A DNA stretch of 64,000 nucleotides, taken from Synanceia verrucosa. Its lineage: Eukaryota > Chordata > Actinopteri > Perciformes > Synanceiidae. A program made the translations under genes and the position numbers. The DNA is taken from NCBI GenBank assembly GCA_029721515.1, contig CM056563.1, positions 24,447,954 to 24,511,953 on the forward strand, read 5' to 3'. Each line of letters starts with the position of its first letter. The first letter of the stretch is position 1. Shown here piece after piece: positions 12,588-24,350 of the stretch. The notes beneath the pieces were generated by a model. The model saw only the letters and a list, made by a program, of their open reading frames with translations. It did no database searches and had not been told where the DNA came from.

Positions 12588-12700
12588 GGATTATGGTCAT
12601 CACTGCCTAAATCCAGACAGCTCTGTTGAAGATTAAGGGGATAACCACGTCACACCACTATGACACCTTTGTGAAGACACAGTTAAACGCTGGAGGATTA
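12588..12700 (-). promoter_or_regulatory. Candidate CRX/OTX sites upstream of rcvrn
   Basis: Two GGATTA (TAATCC) motifs occur at 12588-12593 and 12695-12700, about 120 and 230 bp upstream of the rcvrn ATG on the minus strand. TAATCC is the core of the photoreceptor CRX/OTX homeodomain site. The motif is short and expected by chance every few kb on one strand, so support comes only from position and gene type. Confidence 0.35.
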
Positions 12701-13311
12701 AACTCAACAGGTGGCGAACACTTTAAAGGTCAACATCTGGGAGACCTCAGGCGCCTTTTGCAGCGTTCGTACTTCAACTGCGATCCATCTGCCGTCCCTG
12801 AGCTGAACAAGTCTGCACAGAAAACACAATTATTAATAAAAGCAAGCGGCTACATGTTTGTGCTGCGGTGCACCAACTTCACATACATCTACAGCTTTCT
12901 GAAATAATAATATTACTTTTATTATTTTTTAACTAATATTCCCAAACTAATGTGTGTAGAGGTGACAGTAGCATTTTACTACATTTATTCTAGCTAAAAC
13001 AATGTGGATATTGATCTATATAATACAAGGACACAGCATAAAGAATAAAGTGATTCATTTAAATACTTACTTGTTAGGTAATAAGTGCAGTGAATGATAA
13101 CGTAATTTGTAAACAAAATGCATATTTTAAAGAATTAAAACTGTCAGAATTAAAGTACCTGTACTTACCTGTGCAGGTAAAAGATATTTTACAATAATAT
13201 TTCAACAAAACATCACATGATGTCATCAACTGTCCTTCAGAAAAAAATAAACACAATTTAAAAATTTGAATCCACATGAACTGAATTAAGAATATTTGTA
13301 AAAGAAATCAC

Positions 13312-13480
13312 TCTGTGGTTCATCTCTATGCCGACGACACAATCTTATATTTTAACGCTAAAACTACAAATCTAGTTATGAAATAACTGCAGCCTGTTTA
13401 ATAATCTCCTTTTAACTTTACCTGCTCTTTAAATTCAGACAGAATCTAACTATTTTTAATTATTATCACTTTTATCACTG
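13312..13480 (+). mobile_element. Decayed LINE reverse-transcriptase fragment
   Basis: The frame starting at 13312 reads VVHLYADDTILYFNAKT and contains the YADD reverse-transcriptase active-site box in a context typical of non-LTR elements. A stop follows within about 15 codons of the box, and frameshifts are needed to follow the RT further. It is a dead remnant only about 170 bp long. Clade assignment is not possible from this piece. Confidence 0.6.
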
Positions 13481-14489
13481 CATCCTCCTACAGTAGTGGT
13501 TCATTATTCTACTCTTTTTGTTTATTAGTTTTGTTTGCTTTTTAATAAAAAAAAAAAAGTAGGACTTCTGTTCCTAAATGTGTCATAAATCTACCACTAT
13601 ATACATGTATATGTATACATAACATGGTTTCTTGATCTAGATCCAGAGGGTTTTGTTAAAAAAAGGATTCAGATGATGCCGGCCAGATGCTGAGGGTCGC
13701 CGTGAAGTCCTTTGTGTCGTTGGGCTGCTCCTCCACAATAAAAGACATGAGATTATCTTTGCATCCAGCATAAGAGTCTCAGGCCAGATTATGAGACCAT
13801 CTGCTGCTGTGGTGCCAAAACCAGCAAGTGGAGGTAATTAATGAACTGGGAGGAGTGGGATGTGCCTCTGAGCGATGCTAATCCGTTAGCGCTGCCTCCA
13901 CCGCTTGAAGCATTCAGGATGAAAGTGTCAGGAACAGTAAACTCACTCTTATTATCTATCTGAAACTCGTTAACAAAATCAGATTATGAAAAAACTTTTT
14001 ATGCAACCATAACGCGTACATTTTGTGATAAAATTCAGTGAATGTTGAGTGTCTCATCTGTCGGTCAAAAACTCTGAAATATTCCAGCATTCACTCAGAG
14101 TCAGCAGGTGTTTATTACGTAAGAGTAAGAGGAAATATTCACTGTACAACAGGCTTACCGCTTCATCGACTTACTCCTCCTGTGTTTACATGTTTTTATT
14201 ACATGCAGGCTAATGTCCACAGTAATCCCTTTGTGTTCAGGGGAATTACTCTGCTGCGACTCAAAGCACCACCCTTAAGTTTAAGGAGGAATTTACCTGA
14301 CGATGAAGCAACATTTACCTATGTTATCACACCTTTACATCCATATCTAAATTCCTCAATTGTCATTTTGTGGTAGCCGTTTTATTTTTTTCCACATTTT
14401 TATATAAATACTTTTTGAGCATGTGACCCTTGAAGTCAGGTCAGTCAGAGGCCTGAAGAAGTAAAACAATAACCATTAAAATAAACAGT

Positions 14490-14750
14490 TTCTGCCAGCG
14501 TCATGGCTTTGGTTCAGACCAAAATATCTGAAGAACTACTGGATGAAATTTGGTTCAAACATTCATGGTTCCCAGATGATGAAAGACGTAAAGTCTAGCG
14601 CCACCATGAAGTCAACATTTATGCTTTTGGATGAAAAGTCTCAACAACTGTTAGATGAATCACCATTAAATTAGATGCAAAATTCATTGATGTTTATTTA
14701 TAATAACTTTGATGATCCTTTGACTTTTCATCTAACATTAACTCACTGAG
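14490..14750. repeat. Interspersed repeat (aaatttggttcaaacattcat family)
   Basis: Contains tggatgaaatttggttcaaa, cattcatggttcccagatga and taataactttgatgatcctt. The same set of phrases occurs at 58640-58830 in the same orientation and at 30060-30235 in reverse. This marks a dispersed teleost repeat. It is non-coding. Confidence 0.5.
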
Positions 14751-15239
14751 TGTCAGCGGTTTTATAAAACAGAAAGTACCTTGTTCCAGCATTTTTGTCC
14801 ATTTTGAGTCATATTTCTAGACCTACAGAATATTTTGTACTATGTCTCTGAAAACACTGAATAGCTCAAATGAAAGAAGAGACTCTCTATTTCATCATGA
14901 AAAAAATGTTTGTTTTTACCTTGTTCCATTCTTGTTTTATCAGAGGTAGAGTAGAGGACACTTTCACCAAAATCACCACTTTTTCTCCAGATTCTGTTTT
15001 GCTCTCTAATCTCCACTTCCTGTTTTGATCTCTGTGGTGTATACCGTCTCTTTATGCTCTGACTACATCTCCCAGAAGCCCCAACATTACTCACAGACTG
15101 CAGGAGACCATGATCGGCAACCTGCTGCCAAAAAACACTTTGACACATTATATTCTAATGAGTCCATAATCATCTGGTTTGTGACCAAATAATGAATAAC
15201 TGCAGAGCTGATGACCTACATGTACCACCAGTCTAAGCT

Positions 15240-15370
15240 GTACTTTGTGTTCAGTGCTAATTAACAAATGTTATCATGCCAATACGCTAAACTGAGATGG
15301 TAAATACTTTAGTATCAGCATGGTGGTGTTGTAATCGTGAGCATGTTAGCATTTAGCAGAGGACTGTTGC
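15240..15370. repeat. GCTAACATG-type interspersed repeat
   Basis: Phrases such as gctaattaacaaatgttatc, atgccaatacgctaaactga and gagcatgttagcatttagca match the family found in opposite orientation at 29375-29665. The GTTAGCATGCTAAC-type words are characteristic of a very common fish repeat. It is non-coding. Confidence 0.5.
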
Positions 15371-16182
15371 AACATAGGGAATAAAAAAAAATCTGATCAT
15401 TTATCTGCATTTTAATCCATTTTTAATCTCAGACTTTGCATCTCCGCCTTTCTGCATTTCAAAAAATGACTTTCATTTCTTTCTCTTGTTCTTGTTGCTG
15501 GAAGTCTGAGCTACAGAGTCTCACGACAAGTTTAATGGAAAATCATGGAGAAGAAAAAGACAATCTGTCTGCTTCCTCGCTATGAATCAGAGTAAAAGCA
15601 GCAGATGTCCCCCCCCCCAACATCTGTCATCTCCTTCACATACTTCTGGGAGTAATTTGTCTTCATTTGAGCAGCGCATCTCAGCATCAGCAGGTTATCA
15701 GACAGGAAGAGATTTGTCCTGCATGCACACACATTATGGATGGATTTTCACATGAGACTGTTCACATTATGTCACAGATCAGCGGCTGTCAAACAGGCAT
15801 TCGATCTTACGTCTGCGGTCGCTTTGAGATACGCTTCGACGTGAAACGCAGAAAAATCAGGGAAATGTAAACTTGTGCAGGATTATAATCTAAGCTCATA
15901 GTAATCTCTTTTTTTCTGGGACATAATTTGCTATTTGAAATGGATAATATTGCAGGAAAAAGATTTGGAGATGGGGAGGAGCGAGGACGGAGGTTGGACG
16001 AGCAGCGAAGAGCGAACGAGTTCAAATGAAGGAAAGGAATCTGCCATGGACGAAGGAGTGCTTTGATTTAAAAGGAAGAAGAAGATTTGATGTGTCTGCC
16101 GGGAGGTGAAACACGGCGGCTGCATACCCAAAGCCAGGATTAGTCGCCTTTCCAGTTCATCTCGTCTGGCCGGGCCTCGACC

Positions 16183-19100
16183 ATGAGGCTTGAGCACGGG
16201 CGGCGGGCTTCTCTGGCGCTCACCCTCAACTTTGTGGCGTTTGCTTTCGCCTTGTCAGCGGTGACCACCAGCTACTGGTGCGAGGGAACCAGGAAGGTGG
16301 CCAAGCCGTTCTGCACGGGGCCGCCGGTGAAGGTGAAGCAGTGGTTCTGCATCCGCTTCAACAGCTCCAACATCAACGACAGCCGCCTGGTCCAGTACAT
16401 CTTCGAGAGCGGAGAGGAGAAGTTCCTCCTGAGGAAGTTCCACGCGGGGATATTTTTCTCCTGCGAGCAGGCCGCCGACATGAACGGTGAGGCAGCTAGG
16501 TCTTGGAAACAAACAGGAAGTGATGATGGAGGAGGCGAAAGTCAAACTATTCTGTCAGCGTGCAGGTTCTAAACGCATTTATCACTTTACAGCTTTAGAA
16601 GAATAGAATAGAGCAGAATGCCCTTTAGTGTCTTTATATCATTCTGCCATCTCTCTTTTCAGCGCACAAGAACAAAAATAAGTCTGAAAATGAGAATTAA
16701 GTATATACTGTAAATCTTAGAGTGTAAATACAAAAATAAACATAAAATTGACTATTAAAAATGGTCTTATACTCAAACACAAATATGAATATGAGTAAGG
16801 ATTTACAAAAGGAAAATATACTGCACTGCATGTTAGACGATGTACAGGATAAATAACATTAATAACATTATAAGGTTATTTTTATATCATGTTCACACTG
16901 AGCGTCATTTAAGAATCAGGTTGGAATGTAAAGCTCTTTTTTTTTTTTTAAAGTGTTAATATATCTGGAGACTAAATCATATCCAGAAAAAAAGTTGTAG
17001 TATTTCTAGAAAAGAATGTATCTAGAATAGAAGATATTGCAGAAATATTTTCTAAAAACAAAACAAAACAAAACAAAAAAATCCAGAAAAAGGTTGTTTT
17101 CCAGCTTTATAACTTCATTTATACACCACTTTCACACATTATGTCTTTGAGGTATTATATTGGAATATTTCTAGAAAAAGATCAACATATTTCCCAAAAA
17201 AAAGTTTATATGGCTGGAAATCAAATCATATTCAGAAAAACAATATTACTGGAAAAACATTAAAATATTACGAGAAGAAAAAAATCTATCTAGAAAATAT
17301 CTCTAAAATAAAATAATTGCAGAAATATTTCCAGAAACCAAATATCTCCAGAAAAGTGTCAGTACCACACAATTATTCATTGCTTTATGGTTTTTTACTG
17401 TGTAGATTTTAATATGGCTTTAATATTTGCACAACAAAAGTACAAAATGTAATGGAGTAGAAGTACAAAAAGTACACGCCCATCATCCTGCAAATAAAAA
17501 ACACAGCAAAACATAAACAAGACAATTACAATCAATTTTTCATAATAATAAGAACCCATTTATTTCCTCAGGGAGACTCATAATAGGTGCAGTAATTTTT
17601 TTTTTTTTTTTTTGTCAGGAGTGGACAGTGCCTGAAAACTTGTTTATATTTTTAGAGTAATTTAAATATTCACGACCAAAAGAGCAACAATCTACTTTTG
17701 GAAAATATATGTTATTAGTTATTAAAAGCTTAACTGCTTAATCCTGATTGGATCACAAATAAGTGACCCACCCACATTAAACCAGCATGAAGAGCATTGA
17801 CAAAACAAAAAACAAATAATATAATAAGAGTGCTCTTGTGACTTCATCGGATTATTGTTTTGTGTTCTTACAGGATCATTTTGTTCACAGAAAGAAGCTG
17901 AAATATGTTTAAAATATGTTTTTTTTCCTCTGAGCAGCTGATGTTCATTTACAGTTAGAAAAATCACTGCAGGAGCTAAAACATCCAAAAAGTCGGTGTA
18001 ATTCTAAGCAGCATGTGTCTCAGGAGGTGTGTTTTTTTATTATTATTATCGGTACGCAGAAAATGAAACTAGATTTTGTTTTGAACGTCGCCAGCGGAGC
18101 TCCTGCGGGTCAGAACCGGATTAAAACCATTTCTCTTAGCGTTGCATGTGAGCCACATCTGGTTTCATAAGCTCTGATAATAAGGCTGAGTATAGAATAA
18201 GTTTGTAAGGACTGGCATGCAAAATTTAGAGATAGATTGATTAATCTAGAAATAAAGGTTCCTGCTGAAGGGACTGTTTTTAGAGCCACGGTCAAAGAAA
18301 TCAACCAAAAGGGACATTTAGAGAATTTGGTTGGAATATTTGTTTTAATATTTCTGTATATTTCCTATAAAAAGTGGGAATGTATCTAGAAATCATATCC
18401 AGCAAAATCTCATCATATTCTTAGAAAAAAGTTGTAATATTTCTAGAAGAGGGTCATATTTCCAGATAAAAAAAGACATTACAAAAAAAAACAAAAGAAC
18501 TTTATTTGAATTATAAAATACAGAAAAGTCAGTTGATTTTATTAATTTTACTGGTTTTGATCACAGGTTTTGATTGCAGAGACTTTTCAGAGATCGCACC
18601 AGAACACGAAAGAGGTAAAATGACTCAAGTTTATATAGATGTTTCCAGTGTTTCCAATGTTTCCATTGTTTCCAATGATTCCAGTGTTTCCAATGTTTCC
18701 TGTTTCCAATGTTTCCTGTTTCCAATGTTTCCCATGTTTCCTGTTTCTAATGTTTCCTGTTTCCAATGTTTCCAGTATTTCCAATGTTTCCTGTTTCCAG
18801 TGTTTTTTTCCAGTGTTTCTCCAGTGTTTCCAGTGTTTTTTCCAGTGTTTCTCCGATGTTTCCAATGTTTTTTTCCAGTGTTTCTCCGGTGTTTCCAGTG
18901 TTTTTTCCAGTGTTTCTCCAGTGTTTGTTCCCATTGTTTTTTCTCCAGTGTTTCCAGTTTTTTCAGTGTTTATCCAATGTTTTCAATGTTTCCTGTTTCC
19001 AGTGTTCGTCCAGTGTTTTTATGTTTTTTCCAGTGTTTTCTCCGGTGTTTCCAGTGTTTTTTTCCAGTGTTTCTCCAGTGTTTCCAGTGTTTTTTCCAGT

Positions 19101-21518
19101 GTTTCTCCGATGTTTCCAGTGTTTTTTCCAATGTTTCTCCAGTGTTTCCAGTGTTTTTTCCAGTGTTTCTCCAGTGATTGTTCCCATTGTTTTTTCTCCA
19201 GTGTTTCCAGTTTTTTCAGTGTTTATCCAATGTTTTCAATGTTTCCTGTTTCCAGTGTTCGTCCAGTGTTTTTGTGTTTTTTCCAGTGTTTTCTCCGGTG
19301 TTTCCAGTGTTTTTTTCAGTGTTTTTCCAATGTTTTTTTCCAATATTTTCTGTTTCTGATGTTTCCAGTGTTTCCTGATTCCAGTGTTTCCAGTGTTTTT
19401 CAGTGTTTTTCAGTGTTTTTCCAATGTTTTTCCCCAGTGTTTTCTGTTTCTAGTGTTTCCAGTGTTTCTCCAGTGTTTCCAGTGTTTTTTTCAGTGTTTT
19501 TCCAATGTTTTTTCCCCAATGTTTTCTGTTTCCAATGTTTCCAATGTTTCTCCAGTGTTTCCAGTGTTTCCTGTGTTTGTTCCAGGCGTCCTCTGGTTGT
19601 GCATCGTGGCTGAGACGCTGTACCTCACCCTGCTCTTCACCGGTGGAGCTCTGATGACCTTGGAGCAGTTTCCCTGCTTCAGCATCATGAACAAACTGAA
19701 GCTCAGTGCCTTCGCTGCTTTGTGCACCGCCCTGTCAGGTAACCATGCTGATAATCAACCAAACACCAGGCTGGCTTTTACTGTGAATATGTTTCTGTGG
19801 TAGCCCAGAATGGACACACCACAGACACAAATACATTCCATTTCCTGTGACTCCTTCACAATAAAACTTACTCGAGCGCTCAGAGTCTGCAGCTATCTTT
19901 ACCTCAGTATTGTAAATGATGAGTTTTATCGCTGAATTATCAGCTTCACTCTTTGCTGTTGTTACTCACCAACAAAATACACAATGGGCTTTATTGGGAA
20001 GGGGTCACACAATGCAATTTATATATCACAGAAAATAAGAACTGAACATGAGAAAAATTATTTTTGATGGAATATGATTTTTGAAAAGTACTAAAATTAC
20101 AAGCCATTGAAAAAATGGCCAAGGGGAACTCAGCCTTTTGCAATCTGCAACCACACCATGAGCACAGTGCACTTTACTGTTGTTATCGTTCAACAATAAA
20201 ACGTTGTTTAGCAGCTCTTCACTTTAGCACCAATGAAAACACACATGAAATAGACGTTAAATTTAATGAGTTAATAAAGTAGGATGGAATAAGTGGCACC
20301 CCTGGATAATGTATGCTATTGTGGTATTGGGATGAATATGAATATATGAATATGAAAATACACACTATGCATCGCAAAATGAATATACAGGTCTTGAACT
20401 CAAATGCATTCATACACACAAGAGGAATTATAGTTGAATAAATATTGTAATCTTTGACTACATAATGTGGTATAAATTGTTTTACAATAAATTTATTTAT
20501 TGTATTTCATTTAATTTAATTTGCTAATAAATTTTTAATTTAATTCCCCCAGTCAGGGATTAATAAAAAATTAAATATATTGACAAAGCATCAATATTTT
20601 TAATTTATCAGTGAATGAAAACACATGAAATAGATCTTAAAAATATAACACAATAGGATGGAATATGTAACACCACTGGTTATTGTATATTAATGTGGAA
20701 TATTGATTAATATGTACACACTATACATGGCTGAGCTATGAACAAACACTGTAATCTGCCATTTATTAACTGTGTTTATGCTGCTCATGAATGTGTCGAG
20801 GTGTTTCTGCTGTAAATGAGTGAGAAGAGGAGCAGGGCAGCAGGTCAGGCCAGCTGACCAACACTACCAACCAACCCGAGGAGGATTTGCTGGTTTGTGG
20901 ACTAATCGGATTGGAGCCGGGCAGCGGTTTTGGGATGTGCCAAGACCTGCCCAGAGGAGCTCCCTCTGCTCCCCTGACCATCCCCCCTGTTGTTATACCA
21001 GTTAATCCCAAGAAAAGCAGCTGTGGGGAGGCAGGCTGCTGGATGAGAGGAGGCCAGTTCACCTCCAACACCGTCTGAATAAAATCTCAACCCAGTACAA
21101 TACAGCTTTACTCCTAAATTAACAATACTGATTACCAAAATATTTTTAATGTTTCTGTAACGGTTAATCCACCAGCATGTAATGCTAAACCAGCATATTT
21201 AATGCTAAAATATAATTATTGCTGTTATCTAGGAATTTTACAAAAAAAAAAGCAGAAAAATACACTCTAAACTGTGGTGAAAAGGTCCAGCTCCCCTCTG
21301 TAGATATAAATACAGGGTGAGTTTTATTGTGAAGGACTCACAGGATGTGCAATTTGTTTGTCACAGAATAAAATAACTTTTAGATGGAATTTAATGAAAA
21401 AGAAATTAGAAATACAATTCAAAAAGAAAATTAAGAAAAATGTATTTATCCTTTTAGATTATATTTTTGTTATAATTAAAAGCAAAATTAATAGTATTAT
21501 TTTTAAAAAATAATACTA

Positions 21519-21563
<45 letters not shown>

Positions 21564-22904
21564 TTTGGCACACTCAAGTCTCCATACGCAGAGCGTCATG
21601 GATGGATGGCAGCGATACTCACTTCTTAGCCACCAAATCCTTTAAAGATCACTCTACGTCTATTTTCAAGAAAACTGAAACTATGTGTATCTTATAAAAT
21701 ATATTGAACTCCACTTTGAGTCAATCATTTTAGTGTCTTTCAGCTCTTTGTTTTGGTTTTACAGCTTTGATTTTTTTTAACACCTCTATCCATCTAAACA
21801 GCAGTCAGAGACGTTTAGCAGCTAAAGAGACAGATGTTCCTTTTAGCCCGTGGAGACCAAAACCGGAGCTAAAAGAGTGAATACAGGAGTTACGTTCGTA
21901 TATAAACAGTCCTAACGGGTTAAGTGCAGACTGGTTTGTTGTTGTTCTCAGGCCTTTGTGGGATGGTGGCCCACATGATGTTTACCACCATATTCCAGCT
22001 GGCGGTCGCCATGGGACCAGAAGACTGGAGGCCCAAGACCTGGGACTACAGCTGGTCTTATATGTGAGCACTTTTTATCTCTACTGAAACTTATAGTTTA
22101 AAGTTGAGCAGTCAGTAAACATCATATACTCAGTATATAGAGTAATACTACTGTTTGTGGTGTGATTTATTTATTTCTTTTTTTTTGCTTTTTATTTATT
22201 ATCTGTGTCCATAATATTATATTTACATTTCCTGCATCATTGTACTGGAGGGTTAAAAACATTTTCCTTCACAATAGAAACATACACACTCTCATCTCCA
22301 CTTGTATATATAATATATCTGAATAATAACTATATTTATCTCATGCATCATTTGCACCCACTCAACTGTATTGTATGTTGCTACTTTTTTTTTTTATTTC
22401 CCTCTTATGTTATCATTTCTTTACCTCATGTGCTGCTTCCTTTTAAATTTTCTGTTGTACTGAGTCAAATTCCTCGTCTGTCTCCACATACGTGACCAAT
22501 AAAGATGGAAAATACGGAAATAGTCAAGATTATTTCTCAAATCAAAGACTGTACGGACTAATTCGTCGTGTTTTGGTGGACTGTAACTCTTCTAACCTTT
22601 TCTCCTCAGCTTAGCGTGGGGCTCTTTCGGCACCTGTATGGGCTCTGCGGTGACGGCGCTCAACCGCTACACAAAGACCATCGTGGAGTTCAAATACAAG
22701 CGGCGGAACATCGAGAAGAGCCTGATGATCAAGCAGAAGATGATGGAGCAGGAGCTGCCTGAGCAGATGTGGGACATGTACCTGACCGCCGACGCCGAGG
22801 CTCAGCTGGAGCCGCCGCTCAACGGCCACAAACCGTCCACGGGGACGACGTACGTGGTGGAGATGGACTCTGAACCAGAACCACAGGGAGAGGCCTACTG
22901 TTAG
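16183..22904 (+). CDS. gsg1l2: GSG1-like protein 2, four-pass claudin-superfamily membrane protein, complete
   Basis: This is a member of the GSG1/GSG1L family (claudin-like fold); GSG1L is an AMPA-receptor auxiliary subunit, while the role of GSG1L2 is poorly known. Exons are 16183-16486, 18567-18614, 19586-19738, 21952-22063 and 22610-22904, giving 303 residues with consistent phases. TM1 covers about residues 9-30. The first extracellular loop has YWC at 31-33, PFC at 42-44 and WFC at 54-56, plus sequons at Asn60 and Asn65. FDCRDFSEIAPEHERGVLWL leads into TM2. LSAFAALCTALSGLCGMVAH forms TM3, and MGPEDWRPKTWDYSWSYIL leads into TM4. The cytoplasmic tail is charged and ends at TAG. The family motif GPEDWRP and the position beside rcvrn and dhrs7c support GSG1L2 over GSG1 or GSG1L. 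Intron 2 is almost entirely minisatellite. Confidence 0.9.
16487..18566 (+). repeat. gsg1l2 intron 1 with TCTAGA-rich degenerate repeats
   Basis: Between about 16930 and 17370, and again at 18240-18480, the intron is built of diverged pieces around atatttctagaaaaa and atatccagaaaaa. TCTAGA occurs at least seven times (near 17005, 17022, 17164, 17283, 18244, 18381 and 18440). There is an AAAAC run near 17055 and a poly-T run near 17598. It looks like a decayed simple-sequence expansion. A possible LINE 3'-tail scrap (gaatagaatagagcagaatg) is at about 16600-16670. No exon was found. Confidence 0.5.
18640..19585 (+). repeat. GTTTCCAGT minisatellite filling gsg1l2 intron 2
   Basis: About 945 of the 971 intron bases are variants of GTTTCCAGT, GTTTCCAAT and GTTTTTTCCAGT. 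A higher-order copy of about 160 bp is present: the segments around 18906-19065 and 19158-19315 differ at only about two sites, offset by 253 bp. The array runs straight into the true 3' splice site of exon 3 (tgtttgttccag/gc at 19585). Lack of stop codons makes long F/Q/C/S/V/P-rich frames on the plus strand and E/T/K/N-rich frames on the minus strand; these are not genes. Confidence 0.95.
20230..20735 (+). repeat. Direct repeat of a ~130-bp segment in gsg1l2 intron 3
   Basis: The segments around 20230-20370 and 20613-20735 share aatgaaaacacacatgaaat / aatgaaaacacatgaaatag, taggatggaata, a gtatattaatgtgg-like block and tacacactat. They are diverged but collinear and in the same orientation, with AT-rich sequence between. 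This is either a local duplication or two copies of one element. Confidence 0.5.
21517..21560. repeat. (TA)n microsatellite
   Basis: A run of about twenty TA dinucleotides with two TATG interruptions, in gsg1l2 intron 3. Confidence 0.9.
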
Positions 22905-23304
22905 TGACCCACTGGAACAGTTTTCAGGGATGATTTCCTGGACCCAGATTGACTCTTGTTCCTGGATTTAAATTCCTAATACAGGAGACATATTTGCTTT
23001 GAGAGGCCAGAGCCGACCGGCTTTGACACAACATGCATTTCATCAAATCTCTCCATGTGGGAGGAAGAGGAAGAGCGTCTTCGCACTAATCTGTGTGGAT
23101 CTTAGGATCACTGATGTCAGTTCAACCTCACAGAGCTGTTTGCTGAATTAGCTTTTTTTTTTTTTTAAATTCAGACTTCTCTCTCTGTTTGACTTCTCTC
23201 TCTGTGAGATGGACACTGAGGACACGACTGAACCATCAGGGACGGATTACTGACCGGACCCAAGATGGGTTTGATGAGGAGTCAACTGTTGGCGTTTACT
23301 GTTA

Positions 23305-23310
23305 AATAAA
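23305..23310 (+). terminator. gsg1l2 poly(A) signal
   Basis: AATAAA lies 400 bp after the gsg1l2 stop, just before the 23.4-kb minisatellite. This would give a 3' UTR of about 420 bp. No other canonical signal was noticed between the stop codon and this point. Confidence 0.5.
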
Positions 23311-23403
23311 TACATACAGACACAAAGACCACAAAGCACCAAAAATGACCCCAAAGATGACCAAGAAAAATGACCAACATAAGACTGAAAAAAACAGATT
23401 AAG

Positions 23404-24350
23404 AGACAGAACAACCACAAAGACACACAGAACAACCACAAAGACACACAGAACAACCACAAGATGCACAGAATAACCACAAAGACACACAAAACAACCA
23501 CAAAGAGACACAGAACAACCACAAGACACACATAACAACCACAAAGACACACAGAACAACCACAAAGACACACAGAACAACCACAAGATGTGCAGAACAA
23601 CCACAAAGACACACAGAACAACCACAAGATGCGCAGAATAACCACAAAGACACACAGAACAACCACAAAGAGACACAGAACAACCACAAGATGCGCAGAA
23701 CAACCACAAAGACACACAGAACAACCACAAGATGCGCAGAATAACCACAAAGACACACAGAACAACCACAAGATGCGCAGAATAACCACAAAGACACACA
23801 GAACAACCACAAAGACACACAGAACAACCACAAGATGCGCAGAACAACCACAAGATGCGCAGAATAACCACAAAGACACACAGAACAACCACAAAGAGAC
23901 ACAGAACAACCACAAAGACACACAGAATAATCACAAAGACACACAGAACAACCACAAAGAGACACAGAACAACCACAAAGAGACGCAACACACCCACAAG
24001 ATGCACAGAATGACCACAAAGACATGGAACAACAGAAAAGACTCATGAATTGACCATAAAAACACAAAATGATCAGAAAGATACACATAATTACCACAAA
24101 AACACACAAAACAACCACAAAGACACATAGCATGACCACAAAGACACACAAAACAACCACAAAGACACATAGCATGACCACAAAGATACATAAAACAACC
24201 ACAAAGACACAGAATGACCACAAAGATACACAAAACAACCACAAACATACACATAATGACCACAGAGATACATTGAATGACCACAAATATACACATAATG
24301 ACCACAAAGATACACATAGAATGACCACAAAGACACACAAAACAACCAGT
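23404..24350. repeat. 21-bp minisatellite (acaaccacaaagacacacaga)n
   Basis: About 45 units of acaaccacaaagacacacag and variants (cacaagatgcgcagaa, agagacacagaa, agatacacataatg) run for 945 bp. Units of 21 bp keep three frames open on both strands, which explains cysteine/valine/leucine-rich open frames up to 313 codons on the minus strand and T/H/N/K-rich frames on the plus strand. These are not genes. The array degenerates toward the right. A related array is at 33455-33935. Confidence 0.95.

Larger units (their letters stand above)
12469..16182. other. rcvrn-gsg1l2 intergenic region without glp2r
   Basis: No coding exon is recognised here. Contents are a decayed LINE fragment at 13312-13480, interspersed repeats at about 14490-14750 and 15240-15370, and the probable gsg1l2 5' UTR and promoter in the last few hundred bases. 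In human, GLP2R lies between RCVRN and GSG1L2. I looked for seven-transmembrane or hormone-receptor exon blocks and saw none. Confidence 0.5.

Noticed and set aside
14840..15148. Minus-strand frame of 102 codons
   Set aside because: It looks like a chance frame in dispersed repeat sequence; there is no domain or supporting splice structure.
18506..19613. Overlapping plus-strand open frames of up to 324 codons rich in Phe, Gln, Cys, Ser and Val
   Set aside because: They are produced by the stop-free GTTTCCAGT minisatellite inside gsg1l2 intron 2; all three frames and the opposite strand are open, with no domain.
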